A DNA stretch of 64,000 bases from Hyphomicrobiaceae bacterium. Its GTDB lineage: Bacteria > Pseudomonadota > Alphaproteobacteria > Rhizobiales > Hyphomicrobiaceae. This document shows, piece after piece, positions 9,116-19,122 of this stretch (positions are counted from its first letter, which is position 1; the number at the start of each line of letters is the position of its first letter). Where the stretch lies: positions 124,001 to 188,000 of the forward strand of contig JALHMB010000008.1 in NCBI GenBank assembly GCA_022844275.1, given 5' to 3'. The position numbers and the translations under genes were made by a program. The notes under the pieces were generated by a model. The model saw nothing but the letters and a program-made list of their open reading frames with translations, searched no databases and was not told the origin of the DNA.

Positions 9116-11218
9116 ATGAGCTCACCGCACTCCCATCACGGCCATCATGATCATCACCAGCATGGAGGTCGCGAGTTGCCCCATGACGGCCATCACGGCG
9201 CAGCCAAGATCGTAGCGGCGGCCGGGTCCAGCCATTCCGAGCACGCCGGTCACGACCACGGTGCCATGGTCGCTGACTTCCGTCGTCGGTTCTGGGTTAC
9301 CCTGATCCTGACGCCTCCGGTACTGTTGCTCTCGCCGATGATCCGGCACTGGCTCGGGCTCACGGAGCTCCTGTCCTTTCCGGGGGACGGCCTGGTCCTC
9401 TTCGTGCTCTCAACCGTCGCCTATCTGTACGGCGGATGGCCATTCCTGACCGGCTTCTTCTCCGAGTTGCGCAAGGGGCAGCCCGGCATGATGACCCTGA
9501 TCGCGCTGGCGATCTCGGCGGCCTACTTCTTCTCTGCGGCGGTCACGTTCGGCTTTCCAGGCGAAGCGTTCTACTGGGAACTGGTCACCCTCATTGCCAT
9601 TATGCTGCTCGGCCACTGGGTCGAGATGCGCTCGGTGATGGGCGCGTCACGCGCGCTGGAAGAGCTCGTTCGTCTCTTGCCGGACAGCGCGACGCGGATC
9701 GACGCCAACGGTACGACACACGAGGTACCGATCTCCGATCTCAAGCCGGGCGACCGCGTGATTGTTCGCCCAGGCGCCAAGGTGCCGGTGGATGGCGAGA
9801 TCGTCGAGGGGGCGTCAGGCTTCAACGAAGCAATGTTGACGGGCGAGTCACGCCCCGTCACCAAGGCGGTCGGCGCGACAGCTATCGGCGGGGCGATCAA
9901 CGGCGCCAACGCCGTCACCATCAAAGTAACGGCAACGGGCGATTCGACCTATCTCGCTCAGGTCATCGATCTCGTGAAGAAGGCGCAGGCGACACGCTCG
10001 CGCACCCAGGACATTGCCAACAGGGCGGCCGCTTGGCTGACCTACATTGCCCTCGTCGTTGGCTTCGGGACGCTTTTTGTCTGGTGGCTTTGGCTTGGCG
10101 CGCCGCTCGAATTCGCTCTTGAGCGCATGGTGACGGTGATGGTGGTGGCCTGCCCGCATGCCCTCGGCCTCGCTGTTCCGCTCGTGGTCGCCGTCAGCAC
10201 ATCGCTCAGCGCCAGCAACGGTCTTCTGATCCGCGACCGCGCCGCTTTCGAGCGTGCGCGGAATCTACAAGCAGTGGTGTTGGACAAGACCGGCACATTG
10301 ACGGAAGGCCGCTTCGGCGTCAGCGACATCGTCCTGCTCTCAGGCGGCGACCAGAACACAGAACTGAGCTTCGCAGCCGCCGCAGAGAACCAGTCCGAGC
10401 ACCCGATCGCACACGGGATCGTCGCCGAAGCGAAGCGCCGAAACCTGACCATTCCGAAAGCCAGCGAGGTGAGCAATATCACCGGCGAAGGTATCGTGGC
10501 GAAAGTTGACGGACAAGATATTCGCATCGTCAGTCCCGGCCATCTCGCCCGGCAGGGCAAGCCCATCACTCACGAGAAGCTGAAGCAGCTGGAGGGGCAG
10601 GGCAAGACGGTGGTGGCGCTTGTGCGCAGCGGCAAACCGCGTGCGCTATTCGCGCTCGCCGACATCGTTCGCCCGGAATCCAAAGATGCGATCGCCGAAC
10701 TGACGCGGCTCGGCATCAGATCCGTCATGCTGACGGGCGATGCGAAAGGCGTCGCCGAGAGCGTGTCGAAGGAGCTAGGGATCGCAGAATATTTCGCCGA
10801 GGTACTTCCCGACCAGAAGTCCGACAAGATCAAAGAGCTTCAGGCCCGTGGCCTTTCGGTGGCGATGGTTGGCGACGGCGTCAACGACGCACCGGCGCTC
10901 GTCCAGGCAGATCTGGGCGTCGCCATTGGCGCCGGTACCGATGTGGCTGTTGAGTCGGCTGACGTTGTTCTTGTTAAAAGCGATCCCCGCGACGTCGCCG
11001 CGATCCTCGGTCTGTCACGCGCTACCTATCGTAAGATGGTGCAGAACCTCATCTGGGCTACGGCTTATAACACCGTAGCCATCCCGATGGCTGCCGGCAT
11101 CACCTTCGGCACAGGCTTCATGATGACGCCGGCCGTGGCCGCAGTGTTCATGTCGGCGAGCACGATCATCGTTGCGATTAATGCGCAATTTCTGCGCCTC
11201 TACCGAAGGCATCCCTGA
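9116..11218 (+). CDS. copB: P1B-type copper-transporting ATPase, CPH class (CopB-like)
   Basis: An inner-membrane ATP-driven metal pump. The N-terminus lacks a CxxC metal-binding domain and carries a histidine-rich tail (SHHGHHDHHQHGG and more). The sixth-helix motif reads CPH (VACPHALGLAVPL), which defines the P1B-3 class, usually exporting Cu(II) or Ag(I)/Cu(I). The actuator TGES loop (MLTGESRPV), the phosphorylation site DKTGTLTEG, the HP motif in SEHPIAHGI and the hinge GDGVNDAPA are all intact. The ATG at 9116 follows an AG-rich stretch; a GTG at 9077 would add 13 residues. The FNR-like box upstream suggests induction under low oxygen, as for many accessory ATPases of rhizobial fix islands. 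Confidence 0.93.
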   Translation: MSSPHSHHGHHDHHQHGGRELPHDGHHGAAKIVAAAGSSHSEHAGHDHGAMVADFRRRFWVTLILTPPVLLLSPMIRHWLGLTELLSFPGDGLVLFVLSTVAYLYGGWPFLTGFFSELRKGQPGMMTLIALAISAAYFFSAAVTFGFPGEAFYWELVTLIAIMLLGHWVEMRSVMGASRALEELVRLLPDSATRIDANGTTHEVPISDLKPGDRVIVRPGAKVPVDGEIVEGASGFNEAMLTGESRPVTKAVGATAIGGAINGANAVTIKVTATGDSTYLAQVIDLVKKAQATRSRTQDIANRAAAWLTYIALVVGFGTLFVWWLWLGAPLEFALERMVTVMVVACPHALGLAVPLVVAVSTSLSASNGLLIRDRAAFERARNLQAVVLDKTGTLTEGRFGVSDIVLLSGGDQNTELSFAAAAENQSEHPIAHGIVAEAKRRNLTIPKASEVSNITGEGIVAKVDGQDIRIVSPGHLARQGKPITHEKLKQLEGQGKTVVALVRSGKPRALFALADIVRPESKDAIAELTRLGIRSVMLTGDAKGVAESVSKELGIAEYFAEVLPDQKSDKIKELQARGLSVAMVGDGVNDAPALVQADLGVAIGAGTDVAVESADVVLVKSDPRDVAAILGLSRATYRKMVQNLIWATAYNTVAIPMAAGITFGTGFMMTPAVAAVFMSASTIIVAINAQFLRLYRRHP

Positions 11219-11316
11219 TGGCAGCCAGCAGCTTCGTGCTGTTGTGACACCCGCCCGCGCCGTTGTGAATGATTTGCTCCGATCCACCTCGGCTGGGCGG
11301 GAAGGAAGATTTCGCC

Positions 11317-11811
11317 ATGAAAGTGTATTTCGCCTCGGACCATGCCGGATTTGAAGCCAAGAATAAGCTTGTCGAATATGTCCGCGATCAACTCAAATGC
11401 GTGGTCGAAGACTGCGGTGCCCTAGCAAACGATCCGCAGGACGACTATCCGGCAATCATTGCCGTTGCGGCCAAAAAACTTTCGGAAGACGTTGCTGCGG
11501 GAAAAGACAGTCGTGCCATCGTTGCCGGGGCTTCCGGACAAGGCGAAGCAATCGTAGCGAACAGGTTCAAAGGCGTTCGCTGTGCGCTTTACTATGGTGA
11601 CCCCGGAAACGAGCAAGTGGATGCTTCCGGAAAGCATCTGGATATTCTCATGTCGACGCGCGAACACAACAATGCGAATGCACTCTCCCTCGGCCTTCGG
11701 TTTCTCACTCTCGATCAAGCCAAAGAGGCCGTCACGCGCTGGCTCGCAGCACCGTTTCCAGGAGAGGCGCGCCATGCACGCAGGGTCACCCAGATAGATC
11801 ACATTTCGTAG
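11317..11811 (+). CDS. rpiB: RpiB/LacAB-family sugar-phosphate isomerase (Glu-type)
   Basis: A cytoplasmic enzyme of 164 residues predicted to interconvert ribose 5-phosphate and ribulose 5-phosphate. The start VYFASDHAGFEAKN, the anion-binding AGASGQGEAIVANR loop and the STREHNNANALSLG segment are those of RpiB. The catalytic cysteine of the E. coli-type loop is absent; the GASGQGE sequence resembles the mycobacterial form, which uses a glutamate base. The C-terminus is about ten residues longer than usual. A GGAAGG lies just before the ATG at 11317. With PRPP synthetase, phosphoketolase and AMP phosphorylase genes downstream, it fits a pentose-phosphate branch of the island. Confidence 0.9.
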   Translation: MKVYFASDHAGFEAKNKLVEYVRDQLKCVVEDCGALANDPQDDYPAIIAVAAKKLSEDVAAGKDSRAIVAGASGQGEAIVANRFKGVRCALYYGDPGNEQVDASGKHLDILMSTREHNNANALSLGLRFLTLDQAKEAVTRWLAAPFPGEARHARRVTQIDHIS

Positions 11812-11964
11812 TATTTCTTGGAACAAATAACCTGAAGTCCGGTTGTCCGATCTTGTCGGTTGAGGGCATCGGTTTGGTCGTGGGGCAACTATCTCGCGTT
11901 CGTCAAGTTTGAATCAATCCGCATTTGGTTACGTGCTCATGGGGCCGCGCTCTAGCGAAGTTTC

Positions 11965-13092
11965 TTACGACTGGCGTGAGAGCATTGCCTTGAAGCGAAA
12001 AAGCGCAATCGCAACGAACGCCGCGCCGAGTCCGGCCATGATCAATAGGTCGCGCCAAACTACGTCGATGCCTGCGTCACGGTACAGCACCGCTTGCGCA
12101 AAGCGCACAAAATGCGTGGACGGCGAGAGGTCCATGATCACCTGAAGTGCTCGCGGCATGCTCTCGAATGGCGTGAAGGAGCCGGACAGCAGGAACATCA
12201 AGACGAAGACCGGGATGGAGAGCAGCGCAAATTGCGGCATGGAATTCGCGACCGTGGCGAGCAGAATGCCGAGCGACGTGACAGCGAAGAGGTAGATGGC
12301 CGTGCCTACGAGAAATAGTTCGATCGAGCCGACGATCGATGTGCGCAGAACGACTTCAACCACGACATGAAGCGAGAACGCGGCTGCCAAAAGGATGACC
12401 AGCCCGTTCGCCCAGATCTTGCCGGCTATGATCTCACTCGCGCTGACTGGCATCACGAGAAGATGCTCGATCGTACCATGCTCTCTTTCACGCATCACGG
12501 CGGCGCCGACCAGAATGATGGCGAGGATGGTGACATTGTTGATGACGCCCATACTTGCCGTAAACGTGATCGCTTCGAGATTAGGGTTGAACATGGCGCG
12601 GATCACGGCGTTGACCGGAGCGAGTGTCTCGGCACGGTCGTGCTTGAGAAAGCTCCTAGTTTCCTGCGCGATGATCTCCTGAATATAGGCCGTGCCGACG
12701 CCCGCCTGGGAGATGGTGGTGGCGTCGACATTGACTTGAATGGCCGGGTTGCGACCGGCCAGGAAGTCGGCTTCCAGCCCATGCGGGATGTCGAGAATGA
12801 AAATGAAGACGCCCTTGTCCATCAAGCCGTCGAGGCTCGAGCGATCGATTTCGACCGGAGGGCGAAAGTATGGTGACCGCAGCGCGTCTTTGATCCGACC
12901 CGAGAGGGTAGAGCGGTCATCGTCGATGACGGCCACCTTGGCATCGTTGACATCCGTGCGCATCGCCGTCGCCTCGGAATAGACCGCAAAGGTGAAGACA
13001 TAAGCGATGAGAACGACCATCACGACGTCGCGCGAAAGGCTCGCGAATTCCTTAATGCCAAGACGGAAGGCGTTGCTCATCCACCGTCGCAT
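11965..13092 (-). CDS. ABC-2 type transporter permease (YhhJ-like)
   Basis: A 375-residue integral membrane protein: an N-terminal helix, a large extracytoplasmic domain (residues about 45-180) and five or six C-terminal helices with an MREREHGTIEHLLVMPVSASEI segment, the coupling region of ABC2 permeases of the DrrB/YhhJ type. It is the last gene of an exporter operon: HlyD adaptor (15850-16836), fused double-ATPase/permease (13095-15860) and this permease, two bases downstream of the ATPase stop. Together they should form an efflux pump for drugs or hydrophobic compounds. The substrate is unknown. Confidence 0.88.
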   Translation of the reverse strand: MRRWMSNAFRLGIKEFASLSRDVVMVVLIAYVFTFAVYSEATAMRTDVNDAKVAVIDDDRSTLSGRIKDALRSPYFRPPVEIDRSSLDGLMDKGVFIFILDIPHGLEADFLAGRNPAIQVNVDATTISQAGVGTAYIQEIIAQETRSFLKHDRAETLAPVNAVIRAMFNPNLEAITFTASMGVINNVTILAIILVGAAVMREREHGTIEHLLVMPVSASEIIAGKIWANGLVILLAAAFSLHVVVEVVLRTSIVGSIELFLVGTAIYLFAVTSLGILLATVANSMPQFALLSIPVFVLMFLLSGSFTPFESMPRALQVIMDLSPSTHFVRFAQAVLYRDAGIDVVWRDLLIMAGLGAAFVAIALFRFKAMLSRQS

Positions 13093-13094
13093 CG

Positions 13095-15860
13095 CTAGGC
13101 CCCCTGCTTGCGTATCAACAACCTGGCAAGCAGCAGGAACGCTACCGCGAAGCCTGCGAGCACAATGAGTTCCTGAGTGAAGGCTGCGATATCAAGCCCC
13201 TTGGCGAAAACGCCGAGGCTGATCGTCTGGAACCAGAGCGCGGGGAACGACAGACCCATGACGCGCGCCGGCCCTTCGAGCGACGAAGCTGGGATCAGGA
13301 ACCCCGAGTAGTGGGCTGCTGTCATCGCCGTCAGGATGGCGGTTCCGAAAATCGCGGCTACCTGCGTCGAGACGAATGCCGATACCAGTAGGCCGAAGGC
13401 CGTGGCGGCAGAGACATAGACGAGGGCCGCCACTGAAAGGGCGAGCATCGAGCCTTTTGGCACGACGCCCAGGACACCGCTGGCAAAGACAAGCAGGCTG
13501 AGATAGCTCAAGAGCCCGATCGCGACATAGGGGAGTTGCTTGCCTAACAGGTATTCACCCACGGTCGCGGGCGATGCGTAGACATTTGCGATCGAGCCCA
13601 TTTCCTTCTCCCGGACGACGCCGAGCGCTGTCAGCATGGCAGGAAAGATGATCAGCAGCAGCATGATCGATCCGGGAGTGATCGCGAAGACGCTGCGAAA
13701 ATCCTGGTTGTAGCGAAACCGGGGTTCGACTCGCAGCGTCTGCACCGCGAGACTATTGGCGTTACGCGAGGCGCGGGCGAGTTCGCCGGCATAAGTTTGA
13801 ACGGTCCCCAGGATGTATGCTCGCGCGGTCTCCGCGGGGAAGGTGTTGCCGCCGTCGAGCCAGAAGCCGATTTCCGGTCGGCGCCCCTGCAACAGATCGC
13901 GGCCGAAGCCGGGCGGGATGTCGATGGCAAATTTCAGCTCGCCGGCGCGTAAGCGCCGATCGATCTGGATCTCGTCGTCAAGCCTTGCGTGCTCGACGAA
14001 ATACCGGGAGCTTGAGAACTGGTCGAGAAATGCTCGACTTTCCAGCGATTGGTCGCGGTCGAGCACTGCGTAGCGCAGGCCTTCGATGTCGAAGGAAATG
14101 CCATATCCGAAGGCTGCCATGAGCAGGAGTGGGCCGATCAGAGCGAAGGCAAGCCGAATGCGGTCCCGGCTGAGCTCCAGCGCCTCGCGTCGCGCAAACG
14201 TCCAAGTCCGCCTTACAGAGGCCAAGCGCGGCCTATGGGGCTCAGTGGGGCCGTCTTCGCGGGGAGACGACGCGGACTCGACGAATGAGATCGCGCCATT
14301 GACAGCTTGTTCTTCCGATCCTGTCGCGGTCGCGTCCTCCAGATAGGCGATGAAGGCGTCTTCGAGGCTCTCCGCGCCGCGCGCGACCTGAAGCTCCTGC
14401 GGCGCACCAACGGCCAGCACCCGACCCGCATGCATGAGAGAGACGCGGTCGCAGCGTTCGGCTTCGTTCATGAAGTGCGTTGAGATGAAGATTGTGACAC
14501 CGTCGCGCCGCGACATCTCCAGCAGAAGGCTCCAGAAGCGATCGCGGGCCGCTGGATCAACGCCCGAGGTCGGCTCGTCCAGGATGAGGACGTCCGGCCT
14601 ATGCAAACATGCCGCCGCCAGCTGAAGCCGCTGGCGCATGCCCAACGGCAATGCGTCCGGCAGGGTTTCCGCGATGTCAGTAAGCTCGAACCGCGCCAGT
14701 GCTTCCTCGACGCGTTCGACAAGCTCCTTACCGCTGATTCCACAGAGCCGCCCGTGCAGCTCGAGATTGCCTCGCACCGACAGCTCTTCGTAAAGCGAAA
14801 ACGATTGAGACACATAGCCTATCCGCGTCCTGGTCATGATGTCGCGCGCGTCGACCGGCTTTCCCAGGAGCTCGGCGTGTCCTTCCGTCGCCGGCAGCAG
14901 GCCGGTCAGCATCTTCATCGTGGTCGTCTTGCCGCAACCATTGGAGCCGAGGAAGCCGAAGATCTCACCCCGTTCGATCCGGAAGCTCACATGGTCGACC
15001 GCAGTGAAATCAGCGAAACGCATCGTCAGCCCTTCGGCCACGATGGCCGGCGGCCCACCAACCCGCTCGAGACGTGGAGCTGACGAAGCCGCGCGTGCCC
15101 CGCGCCGCTCGGGGCGCTGCAGTTCGATATAGGCCTGCTCGAGCGTAGTTGATCCGGTACGGGCAAGAAGCTCCGCCCGGCTGCCATCGGCGATGATGGC
15201 GCCGTCATCCATCGCCACGATACGACGGAATTCGCCCGCCTCCTCCATGTAAGCTGTTGCCACGATCACTGTCATGGCAGGTCGCTCGCCCTGCAAGCGC
15301 GCAATCAGCGTCCAGAACTGGCGGCGCGACAGCGGATCAATCCCCGTCGTCGGCTCATCGAGGATGAGAAGATCGGGATCATGCACGAGCGCGCAGCACA
15401 ATCCGAGCTTTTGCTTCATCCCGCCGGACAGCTTACCCGCCGGTCGGTCGGCAAAGGGAAAAAGTCCGGTGACCTGCAAGAGCTGATCGATGCGCCGATG
15501 TTGGCGTCCCTCCGGCTGATTGTACAGCCGGGCGAAAAAGTCGATGTTCTCGATCACCGAGAGGGTCGGATAGAGATTGCGTCCGAGGCCTTGTGGCATA
15601 TAGGCAATTCTGGGCGCGGCCTCGCTCCGGTGCGAGGTCGACGCCATGTCGCCACCGAGGACGCTGACCGAGCCACGCTGGATGCGGCGCACACCCGCGA
15701 TTAGCCCGAGCAGCGTCGACTTGCCGACCCCATCAGGGCCGACGAGAGCAAGTTTGGAGCCAGACGGGATTGAAAGATCGAGACCGCGAAGCGCGATCAC
15801 CTTTCCGTAGGCATGATGGACACCCGTCAGGCTGACGGCCGCTGCGGGATCAGCGTCCAT
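13095..15860 (-). CDS. fused ABC transporter: two ATPase domains plus permease (RbbA-like)
   Basis: A protein of about 921 residues with two nucleotide-binding domains and a C-terminal ABC-2 permease, the RbbA/YhiH arrangement. The first domain has Walker A GPDGVGKST, signature LSGGMKQK and Walker B LLILDEPTTGID. The second has GSNGCGKTT and LILDEPTSGVD, but its signature is altered (LPLGMRQR instead of LSGGQ), so the two sites may differ in activity. A linker leads to the membrane half with an extracytoplasmic loop. I use the ATG at 15860, which overlaps the upstream HlyD gene by 11 bases; a start at 15923 is possible but would give an unusual N-terminal extension. It is the motor of the exporter operon. 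Confidence 0.9.
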   Translation of the reverse strand: MDADPAAAVSLTGVHHAYGKVIALRGLDLSIPSGSKLALVGPDGVGKSTLLGLIAGVRRIQRGSVSVLGGDMASTSHRSEAAPRIAYMPQGLGRNLYPTLSVIENIDFFARLYNQPEGRQHRRIDQLLQVTGLFPFADRPAGKLSGGMKQKLGLCCALVHDPDLLILDEPTTGIDPLSRRQFWTLIARLQGERPAMTVIVATAYMEEAGEFRRIVAMDDGAIIADGSRAELLARTGSTTLEQAYIELQRPERRGARAASSAPRLERVGGPPAIVAEGLTMRFADFTAVDHVSFRIERGEIFGFLGSNGCGKTTTMKMLTGLLPATEGHAELLGKPVDARDIMTRTRIGYVSQSFSLYEELSVRGNLELHGRLCGISGKELVERVEEALARFELTDIAETLPDALPLGMRQRLQLAAACLHRPDVLILDEPTSGVDPAARDRFWSLLLEMSRRDGVTIFISTHFMNEAERCDRVSLMHAGRVLAVGAPQELQVARGAESLEDAFIAYLEDATATGSEEQAVNGAISFVESASSPREDGPTEPHRPRLASVRRTWTFARREALELSRDRIRLAFALIGPLLLMAAFGYGISFDIEGLRYAVLDRDQSLESRAFLDQFSSSRYFVEHARLDDEIQIDRRLRAGELKFAIDIPPGFGRDLLQGRRPEIGFWLDGGNTFPAETARAYILGTVQTYAGELARASRNANSLAVQTLRVEPRFRYNQDFRSVFAITPGSIMLLLIIFPAMLTALGVVREKEMGSIANVYASPATVGEYLLGKQLPYVAIGLLSYLSLLVFASGVLGVVPKGSMLALSVAALVYVSAATAFGLLVSAFVSTQVAAIFGTAILTAMTAAHYSGFLIPASSLEGPARVMGLSFPALWFQTISLGVFAKGLDIAAFTQELIVLAGFAVAFLLLARLLIRKQGA

Positions 15861-16836
15861 CGGGGAGCCTCGGCGCAAGCTCGGACGGCCAGCTGGCATC
15901 GCCTGCGATCTGGACATAAGCATTGCCGGTCATTCCCGCCTTCACATATCCACGCTCGGATGCGACCAAGGCAGGGTCGATGTGTAGCTTGACGCGATAC
16001 ATTAGCTTCTCGCGCTCGCTCGCCGTCTCGACGAATTTCGGTGTGAACTGTGCGTCGGCGGAAACGAACGACACGGTCGCGGGCAGGACATAGCCTCCCG
16101 CGCCGTCGAGCACGAGGCGCGCTTGCGCACCGACTGCGACGCGGCCGGCGGTCGACGTGGGCAGGTAGATCGTCATGTGAGCATCCGAGAGATCGAAGAC
16201 GGTCAGCACCCGCCCTCCGGCGCCGACAACCTCACCGGCTTGCGCCAAGCGATATTCGACGCGTCCCGACACTGGAGCCTTCAACGTCATATCGGCAATG
16301 GCGGCTTCGATTTGGCTAACCTGCGCCTCGGCGACTTGCACCGAGGCTTTGGCGTCCTCAACGGCCGCTTTCGCCGTCCGAAGCGATGCCCTTGAAATGT
16401 CACGCTGTGCCGTTCGGCGGTCCTGCTCGGCCTGCGTCGAAGTGTTCGATCGCATAAGATCGACGACGCGCTGAAGCTCGATCTGCGCGAGATTTAGTTC
16501 GGCCTCGCGTAGGGCAACACTCGCCTCCGCGCTGGCTACGCTCTGGTGGCTGCGGTGGATGGCGGCTCTTGCGGCCGTTAACTGGGCCTGTATCTCGCTC
16601 GTATCGAGGCGGGCGAGAACATCGCCCTTCCTGACGTTGGCCCCCTCATTCACCGCCACTTCAGCTAAGCGGCCGGCGTACTTTCTGGTAATGTCGACGC
16701 GCTCGACCTCGATCCTTCCATTCACCCGCGCCAATCCCGCCGGCACGCGATTTTGCGTTCCGAGCCAATACACATAGGCGCCGGCCGCAGCGGTGGCGAC
16801 CAATACGATGATGACGACAACCGTAGATCTGCGCAC
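15850..16836 (-). CDS. HlyD-family membrane-fusion protein of an ABC exporter
   Basis: A 328-residue periplasmic adaptor anchored by one N-terminal helix (VVVIIVLVATAAAGAYVYW). It contains a split lipoyl-like domain (NEGANVRKGDVLARLD and the later LKAPVSGRVEYRLAQAGEVV), a long alpha-helical hairpin rich in Ala/Gln/Glu between them, and a beta-barrel region ending in GYVKAGMTGNAYVQI. It links the inner-membrane ABC proteins encoded downstream to an outer-membrane channel, whose gene is not in the window. Its 3' end overlaps the start of the double-ATPase gene. Confidence 0.92.
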   Translation of the reverse strand: MRRSTVVVIIVLVATAAAGAYVYWLGTQNRVPAGLARVNGRIEVERVDITRKYAGRLAEVAVNEGANVRKGDVLARLDTSEIQAQLTAARAAIHRSHQSVASAEASVALREAELNLAQIELQRVVDLMRSNTSTQAEQDRRTAQRDISRASLRTAKAAVEDAKASVQVAEAQVSQIEAAIADMTLKAPVSGRVEYRLAQAGEVVGAGGRVLTVFDLSDAHMTIYLPTSTAGRVAVGAQARLVLDGAGGYVLPATVSFVSADAQFTPKFVETASEREKLMYRVKLHIDPALVASERGYVKAGMTGNAYVQIAGDASWPSELAPRLPDGR

Positions 16837-16899
16837 CTTACGTCCTCTTGAGCAGCGAGCGCCCGCCGAGCAGGCTGATGTGGCAATTTCCGATCCGCA

Positions 16900-18774
16900 T
16901 CACTTGACCAAAGCGAGGCCTGGCTGACGCGGCGCCTCGCGCTCGAGACCAAGGGTCAACTTCGCAAGATCGTCGGGACCAAGCGTTTCTCGGGCAAGAA
17001 GCTCTCGCGCGCTCGTGTCGAGCACAGAACGGTTGCGTTCGAGGACAGAGTGGGCTTTTTGGAAGGCGTGCTCGATGAGATCTTTCACCATGTGGTCGAT
17101 GGCTTTGGCCGTCTCATCGCTATAGGTTCGGGGGCGCCAGACCGGGGTTTGGCCGACCAGGAAGCCGCCTGCCTCCGACTCGTAGGCGACCTGTCCGAGC
17201 TCCTTCGACATTCCGAATCGAACGACCATGTTGCGCGCGATGTCTGTCGCCTTGACGAGATCGTCCGCCGCGCCTGTCGAGATCTCGTCGAACACCAAGC
17301 TTTCGGCAGCGCGTCCGCCGAGCAGCACCGCCATACGATCCTGTAATTCGGATTGGCTCATGAGGAACCGATCCTCCGTCGGCCGCTGAAGTGTGTACCC
17401 AAGCGCAGCGATGCCGCGCGGGATGATCGAGACCTTCTGCACCACGTCGGTCTGCGGCAGCGCCATGGCAACAAGGGCGTGTCCCATCTCGTGATGGGCG
17501 ACAATTTCGCGCTCGCGAGGGATCAAGATGCGACTCTTCTTTTCGAGTCCGGCAACGATGCGCTCAACAGCCTGTGTGAAATCGTCGAGGGTGGTGGCCG
17601 TCGCGTCTCGGCGCGTTGCGACAAGCGCGGCCTCGTTGACGAGATTCGCGAGATCGGCGCCGGTGAAGCCTGGGGTGAGCGCGGCAATTGCCGCGACCTC
17701 GAGATCGGGCGCCGCACTTATCTTCTTCAGGTGCACATTGAGAATGTCGATCCTGCCCTGACGATCAGGACGGTCGACGAGAACCTGGCGATCGAAGCGT
17801 CCGGCACGCAGCAGCGCCGGGTCAAGGATCTCGGGTCGGTTGGTCGCCGCCAGAACGACAATGCCGATGCTCGGATCGAAACCGTCCATCTCGGCGAGCA
17901 GCTGATTGAGCGTTTGCTCCTTCTCATCATGCCCGCCCCCGGGCGCATCGATGCCTCGCGCCCGGCCGAGTGCATCCAACTCATCGATGAACACGATGGC
18001 GGGTGCCTGCTCGCGTGCCTGTTGGAAAAGGTCGCGCACGCGCGAGGCTCCAACGCCAACAAACATCTCGACGAATTCGGAGCCGGTGATCGAGAAGAAC
18101 CGAACGCCCGATTCCCCGGCGACGGCACGCGCGAGAAGCGTCTTGCCCGTTCCGGGCGGTCCGACGAGCAGCAGACCCTTGGGAATGCGGCCGCCGAGTC
18201 GGCCATAGGTCGTGGGGTCTTTCAGGAACCCTACGACTTCGGCGAGTTCCTGCTTGGCTTCATCGACGCCCGCGACATCGGCGAATGTAACCTTCACGTC
18301 GTTCTCAGCATAGACCTTGGCGCGGCTGCGGCCGATGCTCATCAGACCGCCATGCTGCCCGGCCATCATCGGGCGCAGCAGAAACATCCAAATCAGCACG
18401 AACATCGCGGCCGGCATCAGCCACGACAGCAGGTTTTCGAAGAGGCCCGGCGCGGGCTGCCCGGAGAAGGAAATATTACGGCGCGTCAAGGCATCGGCGA
18501 TCTGAGGATCGACGCGAACGGTGGAGAAATGCGCGGGGGCGCCTTTGTCGACCGGCTGTTTGTAGGCTCCGGTGATCTGGGTCGGTCCGACAACCAGGTC
18601 GGTGACGCCGTCCTTTTCGACCAGGCTCTGGAATTCGCTATAGGGGATGACCTTCACGTGGCTCTGGCCGACCAGCAGATCTCGAATGAGGAGTACGGCG
18701 AAGACAACGGCGATGAAGTATACGATATCGAATTTGAGCACCTGTTTGGCGGGAGCCTTGTTCTTATTTTCCAT
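16900..18774 (-). CDS. ftsH: ATP-dependent zinc metalloprotease FtsH (accessory copy)
   Basis: A membrane-anchored AAA protease of 624 residues that unfolds and degrades membrane and regulatory proteins. Two membrane helices (about residues 16-34 and 116-134) flank a periplasmic domain. The AAA module has Walker A GPPGTGKT at 205-212, Walker [12 protein letters not shown] and the second-region arginines near GRFDRQ. The zinc site reads HEMGH rather than the usual HEAGH, with the rest of HExxH intact. The substitution and the stress-island setting suggest a second, specialised FtsH beside a housekeeping copy elsewhere. It lies 63 bp upstream of the HlyD gene on the same strand, so FtsH and the exporter may form one transcript. 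Confidence 0.94.
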   Translation of the reverse strand: MENKNKAPAKQVLKFDIVYFIAVVFAVLLIRDLLVGQSHVKVIPYSEFQSLVEKDGVTDLVVGPTQITGAYKQPVDKGAPAHFSTVRVDPQIADALTRRNISFSGQPAPGLFENLLSWLMPAAMFVLIWMFLLRPMMAGQHGGLMSIGRSRAKVYAENDVKVTFADVAGVDEAKQELAEVVGFLKDPTTYGRLGGRIPKGLLLVGPPGTGKTLLARAVAGESGVRFFSITGSEFVEMFVGVGASRVRDLFQQAREQAPAIVFIDELDALGRARGIDAPGGGHDEKEQTLNQLLAEMDGFDPSIGIVVLAATNRPEILDPALLRAGRFDRQVLVDRPDRQGRIDILNVHLKKISAAPDLEVAAIAALTPGFTGADLANLVNEAALVATRRDATATTLDDFTQAVERIVAGLEKKSRILIPREREIVAHHEMGHALVAMALPQTDVVQKVSIIPRGIAALGYTLQRPTEDRFLMSQSELQDRMAVLLGGRAAESLVFDEISTGAADDLVKATDIARNMVVRFGMSKELGQVAYESEAGGFLVGQTPVWRPRTYSDETAKAIDHMVKDLIEHAFQKAHSVLERNRSVLDTSARELLARETLGPDDLAKLTLGLEREAPRQPGLALVK

Positions 18775-18940
18775 CAGGCGCCTTCCGTACTTTAACTCTC
18801 GCCCGTCACGGCCCGATCCGATTGAACAGGCGCGTAACCGACCGGCCCTTCTTTGAGCGCTAAAGCCGATCTAGCTCTCGCCAACAATGGTCCATTCAAG
18901 CGCTCGGCGGCGACGATGCGCTTCCGTAACGGCTCAAACT

Positions 18941-18954
18941 TTAACTCAAATCAA
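18941..18954 (-). promoter_or_regulatory. FNR-like box facing ftsH
   Basis: Read on the minus strand it is TTGAT-ttga-GTTAA, 8 of 10 match to the consensus. It lies 167 bp upstream of the ftsH start, inside the 348-bp divergent promoter region 18775-19122. Confidence 0.5.
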
Positions 18955-18994
18955 GTTTGCGTTCGGAAGCTCCCTTTGCCGCAACACCCAGAAC

Positions 18995-19008
18995 TTGATC
19001 TCGATTAA
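18995..19008 (+). promoter_or_regulatory. FNR/FixK-like box facing the PRPP synthetase/phosphoketolase operon
   Basis: TTGAT-ctcg-ATTAA followed by AG, 9 of 10 match. Its -41.5 transcript start would be near 19043, giving an untranslated leader of about 80 bases before the ATG at 19123. It probably drives the run of five plus-strand genes from 19123 to 26830. Confidence 0.75.
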
Positions 19009-19122
19009 AGAATTGGCTTTCCGTGCGGCGTTATCAGGAACGTCTCTTCCCGTGGCGGACGAAATGACCAAACCGACGATGCGTGCAGCCACCACCGAGA
19101 CGAGATCGAGAAAGACAAAGCA

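Noticed and set aside
17353-18795. 480-codon open frame on the plus strand opposite ftsH
   Set aside because: It mirrors the real minus-strand AAA protease, whose motifs are unmistakable; the plus frame has no recognisable domain and results from the high GC content.
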